Source: Acinetobacter sp.
GTDB lineage: Bacteria > Pseudomonadota > Gammaproteobacteria > Pseudomonadales > Moraxellaceae
Reading direction: 5' to 3'
Assembly: GCA_030152275.1 (NCBI GenBank)
Contig: JASLHF010000115.1
Span: forward strand, 1 to 27,936
Length of the DNA: 27,936 nucleotides
The position numbers were made by a program, and so were the translations under genes. A model generated the notes under the pieces. The model ran no database searches. It was not told the DNA's origin and worked only from the letters and a program-made list of their open reading frames with translations. This document shows, in pieces, positions 1-7,622 of this stretch. Position 1 is the stretch's first letter; each line of letters starts with the position of its first letter.

Positions 1-98
1 CAAATCATCACCAGTTCCTGTTCTGTGTTCAGCTTGCGGAATTCACGTGCCGCGGCATAGCCGGCCATACCGGAACCAATAATGACAATAGGCTGCAT
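1..98 (-). CDS. rubB: Rubredoxin-NAD(+) reductase, N-terminal fragment
   Basis: Only the first 32 codons are in the window; the gene runs off the left edge. The translated start begins MQPIVIIGSGMAGYAAAREF, a classic FAD-binding Rossmann motif (GxGxxG/A) at residues 8-13 with a hydrophobic beta-strand before it. In this family the enzyme passes electrons from NADH through FAD to rubredoxin, which feeds alkane 1-monooxygenase in Acinetobacter and Pseudomonas. The assignment to rubB rather than another flavoprotein disulfide-type reductase rests mainly on the rubredoxin gene 76 bp upstream on the same strand, the known rubA-rubB order. The start codon ATG (read from 98) is the only sensible one. 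Confidence 0.85.
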   Translation of the reverse strand, partial: MQPIVIIGSGMAGYAAAREFRKLNTEQELVMI

Positions 99-133
99 AC
101 TCTGCTCCAAGCGCAATTTCTAAGATAAAGACG

Positions 134-163
134 TAAAAAAAGACCATTGTTTGAATGGCCTTT
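134..163 (-). terminator. Hairpin plus U-tract between rubA and rubB
   Basis: Read on the minus strand, AAAGGCCATT (163-154) pairs with AATGGTCTTT (148-139) around a 5-nt loop, using one G-U pair, and is followed by seven T (141-135). On the plus strand the same position is an A-C mismatch, so the element works better for minus-strand transcripts. It lies between the rubA stop and the rubB start, so it probably trims or attenuates the rubA-rubB transcript and lets rubA be made in excess. Confidence 0.6.
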
Positions 164-174
164 GATTTAAATGA

Positions 175-339
175 TTAAATTTCTACCATTTCAAAATCGA
201 CTTTTGACACGCCGCAGTCTGGGCAAGTCCAGTCGTCAGGAATATCTTCCCATTTTGTGCCGGCAACAATACCGTCTTGCGGCCAGCCTTCTGCTTCGTC
301 GTAAATCCATCCGCAAACGATGCATTGATACTTTTTCAT
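175..339 (-). CDS. rubA: Rubredoxin
   Basis: A 54-residue one-iron electron carrier. The four iron ligands are two CxxCG/CPxCG pairs: C6 and C9 (CIVCG) and C39 and C42 (CPDCG), with the aromatic core residues Y4, Y13, W30 and W37 expected of the fold. Length matches typical short rubredoxins. The open frame extends 19 codons further upstream, but the ATG read from 339 is preferred: GGAGAG lies just before it and the protein then starts MKKYQCIVCG, as family members do. It sits directly upstream of rubB on the same strand; together they deliver NADH electrons to a membrane alkane hydroxylase encoded elsewhere. Confidence 0.95.
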   Translation of the reverse strand: MKKYQCIVCGWIYDEAEGWPQDGIVAGTKWEDIPDDWTCPDCGVSKVDFEMVEI

Positions 340-844
340 GTGACTCTCCAAAAACTGACTGAAAATAGGGGTCAGTAAAAAATTCAGATACTGCAAGACA
401 CTATTGATAAGAGTTACACAGTAATTTGATGAGTTAAATTTTTACGCAGTTATCATCATAAAGTAAAGTGAATAAGAGTTTAATCAGTGAAATTAAAAGC
501 AGAATGGCTCACTGGGACAAAAAATATCAGAAAAATCATAATTTTCAGTAGTGTTGTCTGACAATTTAACTCAATAACGCGGTGAGTTGAGGTTTAGGCT
601 GACTGTATCAGACATGGGTTCTGCTGACTTTGTTCTATTTAGACTAAAGTCGAGCAGATTTACTGAAATTAATTTGATAAATTATAATAAGATAATTCTA
701 TATTTATTATTTATTTAAAAAATACCAGTAATAAAATCAACATCTTGCATTTTTTAGGTTTTGTTTGGCTATGTTTTTTGGCTGTTCATTGTTCAATTTA
801 AGCGTTAAAATTCACATATTCCTTTCTTATTTTATATTTCTCCT
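340..844. other. Divergent intergenic region rubA / apt
   Basis: About 500 bp of AT-rich DNA between divergently transcribed rubA and apt, so it should carry both promoters. I found no gene, tRNA or strong hairpin. Several A/T runs around 660-720 and 760-840 could hold apt promoter elements, but none has a convincing -35/-10 pair with correct spacing. A weak inverted repeat AACTCA...TGAGTT lies near 567-587. Confidence 0.5.
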
Positions 845-1387
845 ATGAGCAATTTGTCTACTGCATTGTGGTCTCACATTCGTACTGTCCAAGATTTCCC
901 AAAACCAGGTATTTGCTTCTTTGACCTTACGCCGTTATTCATGAATAACATTGAACCATTAACAGACGCTTTGATTGCCAGCATTCCTGCTGAGCAGCTG
1001 GCAGAAGTAGACAGCTTTATTGCAGTGGAAGCGCGCGGCTTTGTTTTGGCAAGCCTGCTTGCACAGCGTACAGGTAAAGGTCTGGTCTTGGTTCGTAAAG
1101 CAGGTAAGTTGCCGCCTCCAGTAGTGGGTGTCGGGTACAGCCTTGAATATGGCCTAGACCGTTTAGAAATGTCTGCTGAAATCAAATCACAAAAAGTCAT
1201 TATCGTAGATGATGTGTTAGCCACTGGCGGTACTTTACGCGCAGTAAAACAATTGGCTGAAAAATGTGATCATGAAGTATTAGGCGCAAGCATTTTCTTG
1301 GATCTTCCAGATCTGCATAAAGACCTTGGGCTCAATATTTGGTCCGTGCTGGATGATAAATCTAAGCAGCAATCTGAGGCTGCTTAA
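845..1387 (+). CDS. apt: Adenine phosphoribosyltransferase
   Basis: A 180-residue enzyme of purine salvage that converts adenine and PRPP to AMP and pyrophosphate in the cytoplasm. The diagnostic PRPP-binding motif VDDVLATGGT is at residues 121-130, preceded by the hydrophobic strand KVIIV. The N-terminal FPKPGICFFDLTPLF and central ARGF and RKAGKLP segments are also typical of Apt and form the adenine pocket and flexible loop. Length is normal. The ATG at 845 gives an N-terminus like other Apt proteins, although the sequence before it (TTTCTCCT) is not a good ribosome binding site. It is monocistronic and ends before the terminator shared with the convergent esterase gene. Confidence 0.95.
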   Translation: MSNLSTALWSHIRTVQDFPKPGICFFDLTPLFMNNIEPLTDALIASIPAEQLAEVDSFIAVEARGFVLASLLAQRTGKGLVLVRKAGKLPPPVVGVGYSLEYGLDRLEMSAEIKSQKVIIVDDVLATGGTLRAVKQLAEKCDHEVLGASIFLDLPDLHKDLGLNIWSVLDDKSKQQSEAA

Positions 1388-1460
1388 TTTTATTCTGAAA
1401 GTGCCTGCTTTCATGAAGATGATTTAATTTGCAGTTGAATTGATTCGTCATATTGATGTT

Positions 1461-1491
1461 AAAAAGCCCTGCGGTGAGCAGGGCTTTTTTT
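1461..1491. terminator. Bidirectional terminator apt / esterase
   Basis: AAAAAGCCCTGC (1461-1472), loop GGTGA, GCAGGGCTTTTT (1478-1489) followed by more T. The A-run on one side and T-run on the other make it work for both apt (plus) and the convergent esterase gene (minus, stop at 1511). Confidence 0.92.
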
Positions 1492-1510
1492 ATGAATGTT
1501 GGTTTTAGTT

Positions 1511-2026
1511 TTAAACTGATTTCTGCTGCAGAAATGAATATTCAATCTGCTGTATTAGGGTATTCATGTTTTGCGGATTTTCTAGCTGGTGATGGCCGCC
1601 ATCATGGGACAATATCTGCATATAGTCTTCCAGCTGTTCCTGCACAATATGCATATCCAGCATTTCATCACCTAATTCTATATAGGCCAGTTGCGGAATA
1701 TCATTGTCTAAATCGTCATGGCAGATGGCTGGATAGTCTTCACGAAAATTAGGGCTGAGGCTCGGGTTGGCGATGACGCAGGGGATTTGATGCGCCACAG
1801 ACATTTTGAGCGCCCAATAGCCGCCTAGACTATGCCCGACAATAATCTCCGGTTTAATCTTTTCAATAATTTCATCATAAAAATCAGCCACGGTTTGAAA
1901 ATTCAAATTGCGGTAGTCCACATTGATGCAAAATTTTTGCTTTGCATCAATTGCATGGAATTTTGTTGATTCACGTGAGGAATCCAAACCATGCAGAAAT
2001 AAAATCTTCGAAAGGCATGAGCTCAT
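1511..2026 (-). CDS. YqiA/YcfP-like alpha/beta-hydrolase (esterase)
   Basis: A 171-residue small serine hydrolase. The N-terminal ILFLHGLDSS carries the HG oxyanion region; GHSLGG at residues 64-69 is the nucleophile elbow with catalytic Ser66; ELGDEMLD supplies the likely acidic residue and GGHHQLEN the likely catalytic histidine near the C-terminus. This matches the YqiA/YcfP family (UPF0227, acyl-CoA or ester hydrolases), slightly shorter than E. coli YqiA. No signal peptide, so cytoplasmic. The natural substrate is not known from the sequence. The ATG at 2026 has a poor ribosome binding site, but the frame starts with the usual short lead before the first beta-strand. It converges on apt. 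Confidence 0.82.
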   Translation of the reverse strand: MSSCLSKILFLHGLDSSRESTKFHAIDAKQKFCINVDYRNLNFQTVADFYDEIIEKIKPEIIVGHSLGGYWALKMSVAHQIPCVIANPSLSPNFREDYPAICHDDLDNDIPQLAYIELGDEMLDMHIVQEQLEDYMQILSHDGGHHQLENPQNMNTLIQQIEYSFLQQKSV

Positions 2027-2632
2027 TGTTGTTGTTCACACTGGCTTTATACGGTTTGAAATAATTTACTTTTCAATAAATTTATTTGAATATTGTAGTA
2101 CCGCTGAGTAAATAAAGAATTTAGCTTTTGGTCTAATCTACTTTGGGTGTAGGGATTCGGCTGTGTTGGAATTGGAATCAATACAATGCCGGTGCAATTC
2201 AGCACAGCTTATGATTTATATGCGGCTTAAGTGAGATAAGCCGGCTGCTTAAGTTATGAGTTAACAGCTAAGAATTTACATAACTATGGAAACCATGAGG
2301 CTGAAAAAGTGCAGCTAGTATTTCATGAGTTCAAAATAAGCATAATCCTGTATTTTACAGCATGAGCCAGTCTGTCTGCTTTCATTAGAGGGTCGATGTG
2401 AGGCGGCGCGGCAGGCGGGTTTTAGTCTTGCACTAAAATATCCATTAAGGATATGAACGTTTGCAGGATTTGAACAAATCTCAGCCATTATCCTATGAGT
2501 GTGTTTTAAACAGCTTTATTGCGCTTTTGCGTAAGGCTGAAGCTGTGGAATTTATCAGAGATTCTTCGAATTTGGCTGTATTTCTGCTATGCTATGCAAC
2601 TTCCATTTTTACTAATCATATTCGAGGCAGAG
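2027..2632. other. Intergenic region upstream of lysS
   Basis: About 600 bp between the divergent esterase and lysS genes. It contains two small inverted repeats: CGGCTTA/TAAGCCG (2223-2229, 2237-2243) and ATATCC/GGATAT (2438-2443, 2449-2454). An open frame from a TTG near 2461 overlaps the lysS start out of frame and resembles no protein I know, so it is not called. The lysS promoter is near the right end. I recognise nothing else. Confidence 0.5.
2565..2593 (+). promoter_or_regulatory. Probable sigma-70 promoter of lysS
   Basis: TTCGAA (2565-2570), a 17-bp spacer, then TATGCT (2588-2593). This places the transcript start about 30-35 nt ahead of the lysS ATG at 2633, a normal leader length. 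The -35 is weak (TTCGAA versus TTGACA). Confidence 0.45.
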
Positions 2633-4162
2633 ATGACGCAACATAACGCTCAATCGACTTCTGAACAGCACATTTCCGAAAACGATTTAATTGCACAGCG
2701 TCATGCCAAGTTAAAGCAAATTGAAGATCACGCTAAGGAAACCGGTGTTAGCCCTTGGCCAAACGCATTCAAGCGTGAACATTATGCGCAGGATTTGCAG
2801 GATCAATTCGCTGAAAAATCTAAAGAAGAAATTGAAGCTGGCGAAAAAGTACATGTTAAAGTCGCTGGCCGTGTAATGCTGAACCGCGGTTCATTCATTG
2901 TCATTCAAGATATGACTGGCCGTATTCAGCTCTATGTTGCGCGTAAAGAGCTTGCACCTGAAGTGTTGGCAACTATTAAAGGTTTAGATTTAGGCGATAT
3001 TATTGCGGTTGAAGGCTACATTGGCCGTTCAGGCAAAGGTGACCTGTATGTGCACATCGAGCAATTTGAACTGCTGACTAAATCATTGCGTCCGCTTCCA
3101 GACAAATTCCACGGTCTGACTGATACAGAAGTGAAATACCGTAAGCGCTATTTAGATCTGATCATGAACGAAGAAACACGTAAAACTTTTGAAATTCGTG
3201 CAAAAGTAGTGTCAGGCATCCGTTCATATCTTGCTAACGAGCGCTTCATGGAAGTTGAAACGCCAATGATGCATGTGATTCCGGGCGGCGCATCTGCGCG
3301 TCCTTTTGAGACACATCATAATGCGCTGGATATGCCGTTATTCTTGCGTATTGCGCCTGAACTTTATTTGAAACGCTTGGTGGTAGGCGGTTTTGAGCGC
3401 GTTTTCGAAATTAACCGTAACTTCCGTAACGAAGGTGTATCAACCCGCCATAACCCAGAATTCACCATGATTGAATTCTACCAAGCGTATGCAGACTACA
3501 AAGACCTGATGGCATTGACTGAAAGCATGCTGGAAAAATTGGCTGTTGATATTTTAGGTTCAACTGATGTGCCTTATGGTGAAGAAGTATACAGCTTCAA
3601 AGGCCCATTCAAGAAAATTTCAATGTTTGATGCGATTCTTGAGCATAATCCGCAATTTACGCCAGAAAATGTTTCTGACCGTGAATTCTTGGCAAAATTT
3701 GTTCAGGAAGGTTTGAAAGAGCAGGTAAAACCGGGCTTTGGTCTAGGCAAACTGCAAACCATTGTGTTTGAAGAAACTGTTGAAACTAAACTTCGCCAGC
3801 CAACATTCATTACTGAATATCCGGCAGAAACTTCTCCTCTAGCGCGCCGCAATGATGACAATCCGCATATCACTGACCGTTTCGAATTCTTTATTGGCGG
3901 CCGTGAGCTGGCAAATGGCTTCTCGGAATTAAATGACCCGATTGATCAAGCGGAACGTTTCCAAGCGCAAGTTGCAGAAAAAGATGCAGGTGATGACGAG
4001 GCGATGCATTACGATGCTGACTTTATTGAAGCATTGGAATATGGTTTGCCTCCAACAGCGGGCGAAGGTATTGGCATTGACCGTTTAGTGATGCTGTTTG
4101 CGAATGCGCCGAGCATTCGTGATGTGATTTTGTTCCCGCATATGCGTCATAAAAATGCATGA
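2633..4162 (+). CDS. lysS: Lysyl-tRNA synthetase, class II
   Basis: A 509-residue class IIb aminoacyl-tRNA synthetase that charges tRNA-Lys. An N-terminal OB-fold anticodon-binding domain (KVAGRVMLNRGSFIVIQDMTG region, about residues 75-170) precedes the catalytic core. Motif 1 is around FMEVETPMMHVIPGGA, motif 2 is FEINRNFRNEG followed by HNPEFTMIEFYQAY, and motif 3 near the C-terminus is GIGIDRLVMLF. The reading frame is open 38 codons further upstream, but the ATG at 2633 is preferred because GAGGCAG lies just before it and the protein then has the usual LysS length. Monocistronic, with its own promoter and terminator. Confidence 0.96.
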   Translation: MTQHNAQSTSEQHISENDLIAQRHAKLKQIEDHAKETGVSPWPNAFKREHYAQDLQDQFAEKSKEEIEAGEKVHVKVAGRVMLNRGSFIVIQDMTGRIQLYVARKELAPEVLATIKGLDLGDIIAVEGYIGRSGKGDLYVHIEQFELLTKSLRPLPDKFHGLTDTEVKYRKRYLDLIMNEETRKTFEIRAKVVSGIRSYLANERFMEVETPMMHVIPGGASARPFETHHNALDMPLFLRIAPELYLKRLVVGGFERVFEINRNFRNEGVSTRHNPEFTMIEFYQAYADYKDLMALTESMLEKLAVDILGSTDVPYGEEVYSFKGPFKKISMFDAILEHNPQFTPENVSDREFLAKFVQEGLKEQVKPGFGLGKLQTIVFEETVETKLRQPTFITEYPAETSPLARRNDDNPHITDRFEFFIGGRELANGFSELNDPIDQAERFQAQVAEKDAGDDEAMHYDADFIEALEYGLPPTAGEGIGIDRLVMLFANAPSIRDVILFPHMRHKNA

Positions 4163-4178
4163 AGCGTTGTGAATAAAT

Positions 4179-4209
4179 AAAAAAACCGTCCTCAGTGGAC
4201 GGTTTTTTT
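4179..4209 (+). terminator. lysS terminator
   Basis: A-run, CCGTCC (4186-4191), loop TCAGT, GGACGG (4197-4202), then seven T (4203-4209), starting 17 nt after the lysS stop. Confidence 0.92.
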
Positions 4210-4431
4210 ATCACTAAGTATTTTTAAGGAGGTTATGAAAATAGCCCTTTGATTGCATATCTGATGGAATCAAAGAATGTAAAATATGTGATTGTTATTG
4301 TAATAATTTATATGTTTTTTTGTTTAAGTTCGTGTGTTTTAAGGCGATAAATAGTTACAGTGCCGTTATTAATTATAAAAATAGCCCACAATAATCTTTA
4401 AGACTTTTAAGAATATAAATTGATTTAACGC

Positions 4432-5889
4432 ATGAAGAGAAGATTTTTACCTGTATTGGCGGTATTTGCTGCTATTCAATCATCTTGGGCTCAGGGAATT
4501 GTCTTAAATGATGAAGCGCTCCGTTCAGATCTGAATTGGCTGAATCAGCAGGGTGTTATTCAAATCAGCACATCCACATGGCCAATGAGCGGTGATGAAA
4601 TTCAGCGTGCTTTAGCTCAAGCCCAAACCGCTACTGCTGCGCAGCAAAATGTGATTCAAAGTATTCAGAATAAACTGAATGCAGACAATGCATTATTAAA
4701 AGCAGAATTATTTGCTTCAACGGATCAAAATAATTTGCCGCAAAATTTTGGTGACCATCAAAAAGCTCAGTATCAGGGGGCGGTTGAACTGAATGCTGGC
4801 AATGAAAACTGGGATGCCCGTATTCGTGTCAATGCGGAAAAAGATGCGCAAATCGATAATGATAAAGACGTCAATGTTGAAGGTTCATACATTGCAGGAA
4901 AATTATGGAATCAATGGCTGATTGCCGGCCAGATTCCTGCTTATTGGGGGCCGGGTCATGACGGAAGTTTAATCCGTGGTGATGCCAGCCGCCCTGTGTA
5001 TGGCTTTACTGCGCAGCGCGCTGAACAAAATGCATTTGAAAGCAAATGGCTGTCTTGGATTGGACCGTGGCAGTATCAGGCATTTGCGGGTCAGCTGGAT
5101 GACTATCAAGCAGTTCCACATGCCAAATTGGTCGGTTTGCGTTTAACAGCACAGCCTTTCCCATCCTTGGAACTGGGCGCATCGCGTGCGTTTCAGTGGG
5201 GTGGTGAAGGCCGTCCGCAAAGCTTTAGTTCTTTATGGGATGCTTTTGTCGGAAATAAAGATAATGGTGGAACAGGAGAGCCGGATCCTTCTAACCAAAT
5301 TGCCGGTTTTGATGGGCGTTGGAATTTGCATTCATGGCTGAATGTACCGGTGAGCCTATATGGTCAATATGTAGGTGAAGATGAAGCCGGCGGTTTGCCA
5401 TCTAAAAAAATGTATTTGGCTGGTGCAGATTTTTCTTCTGCTTATGGCGAAATGCCTTACCAGCTGTATGCAGAATGGGCGGATACGCGTACCAATGGTG
5501 AATCGCGCGGCATTTCATATAATCATAGCATTTATAAAGATGGCTATTATCAGCAAGGCTTTCCTTTAGGACATGCTATTGGCGGCGACGCTCAAATGGT
5601 TACTGCTGGCGGTCATATACGGATAGATCCTAAAAACCGTGTGAATGGGCGTTTGATTTACGCTAAGCTTTCAGATGCGCCAAATAATCCAAATTCGCGT
5701 CAGAACAATGCTGCTTTCCCGTATGCAGATACGGTAAAAGCGCTGGATTTAACATGGACACATTATTTGCGTCCAGATGTCCCTTTAAAACTGAATGGCT
5801 GGGTCAGTGATTCAGACCGCAGCGGCAATGATACGGGCGCTTCAGTTGGAATTGAGTTTCCGCTGGATAAGCGCTTATTTAGCTACTAA
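4432..5889 (+). CDS. Wzi-family outer membrane protein (capsule assembly)
   Basis: A 485-residue secreted protein with a Sec signal peptide (MKRRF, hydrophobic VLAVFAAI, cleavage after SSWA-Q near residue 20). The mature protein has a short N-terminal helical part (residues 25-80) and then alternating polar/aromatic strands typical of a beta-barrel, ending in an aromatic Tyr. Length and the central WLIAGQIPAYWGPGHDGSLI segment fit the capsule assembly Wzi family, whose E. coli member is an 18-strand barrel lectin that anchors capsular polysaccharide. No capsule biosynthesis genes are in the window, so it is unlinked to a K locus here. No strong ribosome binding site precedes the ATG. Other barrel roles are possible. 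Confidence 0.75.
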   Translation: MKRRFLPVLAVFAAIQSSWAQGIVLNDEALRSDLNWLNQQGVIQISTSTWPMSGDEIQRALAQAQTATAAQQNVIQSIQNKLNADNALLKAELFASTDQNNLPQNFGDHQKAQYQGAVELNAGNENWDARIRVNAEKDAQIDNDKDVNVEGSYIAGKLWNQWLIAGQIPAYWGPGHDGSLIRGDASRPVYGFTAQRAEQNAFESKWLSWIGPWQYQAFAGQLDDYQAVPHAKLVGLRLTAQPFPSLELGASRAFQWGGEGRPQSFSSLWDAFVGNKDNGGTGEPDPSNQIAGFDGRWNLHSWLNVPVSLYGQYVGEDEAGGLPSKKMYLAGADFSSAYGEMPYQLYAEWADTRTNGESRGISYNHSIYKDGYYQQGFPLGHAIGGDAQMVTAGGHIRIDPKNRVNGRLIYAKLSDAPNNPNSRQNNAAFPYADTVKALDLTWTHYLRPDVPLKLNGWVSDSDRSGNDTGASVGIEFPLDKRLFSY

Positions 5890-5899
5890 GCTGAATACC

Positions 5900-5928
5900 G
5901 GGCTTAAGATCTAAAATGCTTTAAGCCC
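5900..5928 (+). terminator. Hairpin just after the wzi-like gene
   Basis: GGGCTTAA (5900-5907) and TTAAGCCC (5921-5928) form a perfect 8-bp stem eleven nucleotides after the stop codon. It lacks a T-run, so it is more likely a 3' stabilising or pause structure ahead of the true terminator at 5947-5974. Confidence 0.45.
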
Positions 5929-5946
5929 AAACCTATGTATATGTGT

Positions 5947-5974
5947 AAAAAATCCCGGCATGCTGGGATTTTTT
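5947..5974 (+). terminator. Terminator of the wzi-like gene
   Basis: AAAAAATCCC (5947-5956), a GGCATGCT loop, GGGATTTTTT (5965-5974). Symmetric A and T runs allow use from either strand. Confidence 0.88.
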
Positions 5975-6084
5975 GCGCTTAAAGTATTTAGCTATGTTGA
6001 TTTTGATGGCTGACAGTATCGGCCTGCTGGCAAATTGCCAATATATGATGCGCCTTGAGGCTATTAAATTCATGGGATGCTGAA

Positions 6085-6129
6085 AAAAATCAAAAAAAAT
6101 ACGCAATGATTGGGGTTGTCATTGCGTAT
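6085..6129 (-). terminator. Strong orphan terminator, minus strand
   Basis: ATACGCAATGA (6099-6109) and TCATTGCGTAT (6119-6129) are a perfect 11-bp inverted repeat with a 9-nt loop. On the minus strand it is followed immediately by a run of eight T and then more T. No annotated minus-strand gene ends here: trpS already has its own terminator at 6339-6374. It therefore suggests an uncalled minus-strand transcript between about 6130 and 6335. Confidence 0.65.
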
Positions 6130-6335
6130 AACAACGAATCTGCTTTCACAGCTTCGGTAGTAAAGGAGAAATGTATGACTTCAGGTTGCCTTTAATAGGT
6201 TATCCTAAAACATGAACTAAGAATAAAATGGATACAGGGTTGCTTCATCAGTATTCGAGTTACCGCATGTTAACTAAAGTTAAAAATGATAAGTTTTTGT
6301 GACCGGTTTCGCTATTTTAAGGCAGTGTATTGCTG
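6130..6335 (-). ncRNA. Candidate small RNA (speculative)
   Basis: Inferred only from the orphan terminator at 6085-6129 and the lack of a minus-strand protein gene before it. The minus-strand RNA would carry an unpaired TTTCTCCTTTAC segment (around 6172-6161), complementary to Shine-Dalgarno sequences, a feature seen in some base-pairing regulators. No convincing promoter was found, so the 5' end is unknown; the coordinates only bracket the candidate. Confidence 0.22.
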
Positions 6336-6338
6336 AAA

Positions 6339-6376
6339 AAAGCCTTTCTTTCATTGCTGAAAAGAAAGGCTTTTAT
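6339..6376 (-). terminator. trpS terminator
   Basis: On the minus strand AAAAGCCTTTCTTTTC pairs with GAAAGAAAGGCTTTT around a short loop and ends in a T-run. It lies about 35 nt after the trpS stop and is nearly symmetrical, so it could also stop plus-strand transcripts. Confidence 0.88.
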
Positions 6377-6410
6377 TATTCAGTCACCGCTGTCATCTGC
6401 GATGAGCTGA

Positions 6411-7424
6411 TTAAAAATGAAAAACGCCTAAGCCGGATTTCACTTCATCTAAGGTTTGTTGGGTAATATCGCGGCATTTGTCTGTGCCCGCTTTTAAAAT
6501 ATCCATAATGTAGTCAGGATCTTTTTGCAACTCCATTCGGCGTTCACGGATAGGCCCGATCATTTCTTTCAGTACGCCTTCCAAACGCTTTTTCACGGTA
6601 CCATCACCTAAACCGCCACGGCGGTAATGCGCTTTCAGTTCTTCAATTTCTTCTTTATTTGGATCAAATGCGTCCAAATAGGTAAAGACCACGTTGCCTT
6701 CGACTTGGCCCGGATCTTCAATGCGCAAATGGTTTGGATCGGTGTACATTGCGTTAACCGCTTTTTTAATGTCTTTATCTGAGGCATCCAGCACAATGGT
6801 ATTGCCCAGTGATTTTGACATTTTCGCCTTGCCGTCGAAGCCGGGAAGGCGTCCAACATTAGATAGCAGCGCTTTACATTCCGGCAGCACTTCACGGCCA
6901 ATCTGGCGGTTTAAACGGCGCACAATTTCGTTGGTCTGTTCAATCATTGGAATCTGATCTTCACCGACTGGCACTACAGATGCTTTAAATGCTGTGATAT
7001 CGGCCGCTTGAGCGACTGGATAGCAAAGAAAGCCTGCAGGAATATCGCGCTCAAAACCGCGCATTTGAATTTCAGCTTTAATGGTTGGGTTGCGTTCCAA
7101 GCGTGAAACCGTCACAAAGTTCAGATACAGCATGGTTAGCTCGTTCAGCGCTGGAAGGCAAGACTGAACGCAAATTGTAGTTTTTGTTGGGTCAATGCCC
7201 ACTGCTAAATAATCCGTTGCAACTTCAATAATATTGCGGCGGACTTTTTCAAAATTGTCAGCATTGTCTGTGAGCGCTTGAGCATCGGCAAGCAGCAGGT
7301 GCTGATGGTGCGAGTCTTGCAGGCCTACACGAGAACGAAGAGAACCTACAAAATGGCCTAAATGCAATTGCCCAGTTGGACGGTCGCCAGTCAAAATCAC
7401 TGGACGATTATCTTGAATACTCAT
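6411..7424 (-). CDS. trpS: Tryptophanyl-tRNA synthetase, class I
   Basis: A 337-residue class I aminoacyl-tRNA synthetase that charges tRNA-Trp. The ATP-binding HIGH-type motif is HLGH at residues 21-24, inside TGDRPTGQLHLGH, and the KMSKS loop is intact at residues 201-205. The middle segment VPVGEDQIPMIEQTNEIVRR is the typical TrpRS signature for the dimer and adenylate pocket. Length is normal for the family. The start at 7424 has GGAAAA about 8 nt upstream. It is transcribed alone, divergent from the DUF808 gene, from a recognisable promoter at 7475-7504. Confidence 0.96.
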   Translation of the reverse strand: MSIQDNRPVILTGDRPTGQLHLGHFVGSLRSRVGLQDSHHQHLLLADAQALTDNADNFEKVRRNIIEVATDYLAVGIDPTKTTICVQSCLPALNELTMLYLNFVTVSRLERNPTIKAEIQMRGFERDIPAGFLCYPVAQAADITAFKASVVPVGEDQIPMIEQTNEIVRRLNRQIGREVLPECKALLSNVGRLPGFDGKAKMSKSLGNTIVLDASDKDIKKAVNAMYTDPNHLRIEDPGQVEGNVVFTYLDAFDPNKEEIEELKAHYRRGGLGDGTVKKRLEGVLKEMIGPIRERRMELQKDPDYIMDILKAGTDKCRDITQQTLDEVKSGLGVFHF

Positions 7425-7474
7425 TTATTTTTTCCAAAGTAGTCGATGCTACGGCTATATCAAAGAATATCGAT

Positions 7475-7504
7475 ATTGTACGGCATTCTTTTTTTGATTG
7501 TCAG
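7475..7504 (-). promoter_or_regulatory. Probable sigma-70 promoter of trpS
   Basis: On the minus strand CTGACA (7504-7499), an 18-bp spacer, and TACAAT (7480-7475). Each hexamer matches consensus at five of six positions. It gives a leader of about 45 nt before the trpS ATG. Confidence 0.62.
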
Positions 7505-7622
7505 TGGCTAATCGCATTTGTCTGAATATCACCATATTTTTCATAGAAATTAATGAACAGCATACAATTTTATTCAGCATTTCATTTTACAATAGGTCAA
7601 TAAAGATAAAGGATAATAACCA

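Larger units (their letters stand above)
5975..6335. other. Intergenic region wzi-like / trpS with unexplained structure
   Basis: A stretch without a long gene. It holds a perfect 11-bp inverted repeat with a T-run on the minus strand (6085-6129) and, on the plus strand, a strong Shine-Dalgarno-like AAAGGAGA (6162-6169) in front of very short frames: ATG at 6175 gives MTSGCL, and ATG at 6171 gives a 14-residue peptide. These could belong to a small RNA or leader rather than a protein gene. Confidence 0.5.

Noticed and set aside
874..1224. 116-codon frame antisense to apt
   Set aside because: Entirely inside apt on the opposite strand, with no family resemblance and low-quality composition.
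2461..2646. 61-codon frame with a TTG start overlapping the lysS start
   Set aside because: Overlaps the lysS promoter and start in another frame; no ribosome binding site or recognisable motif.
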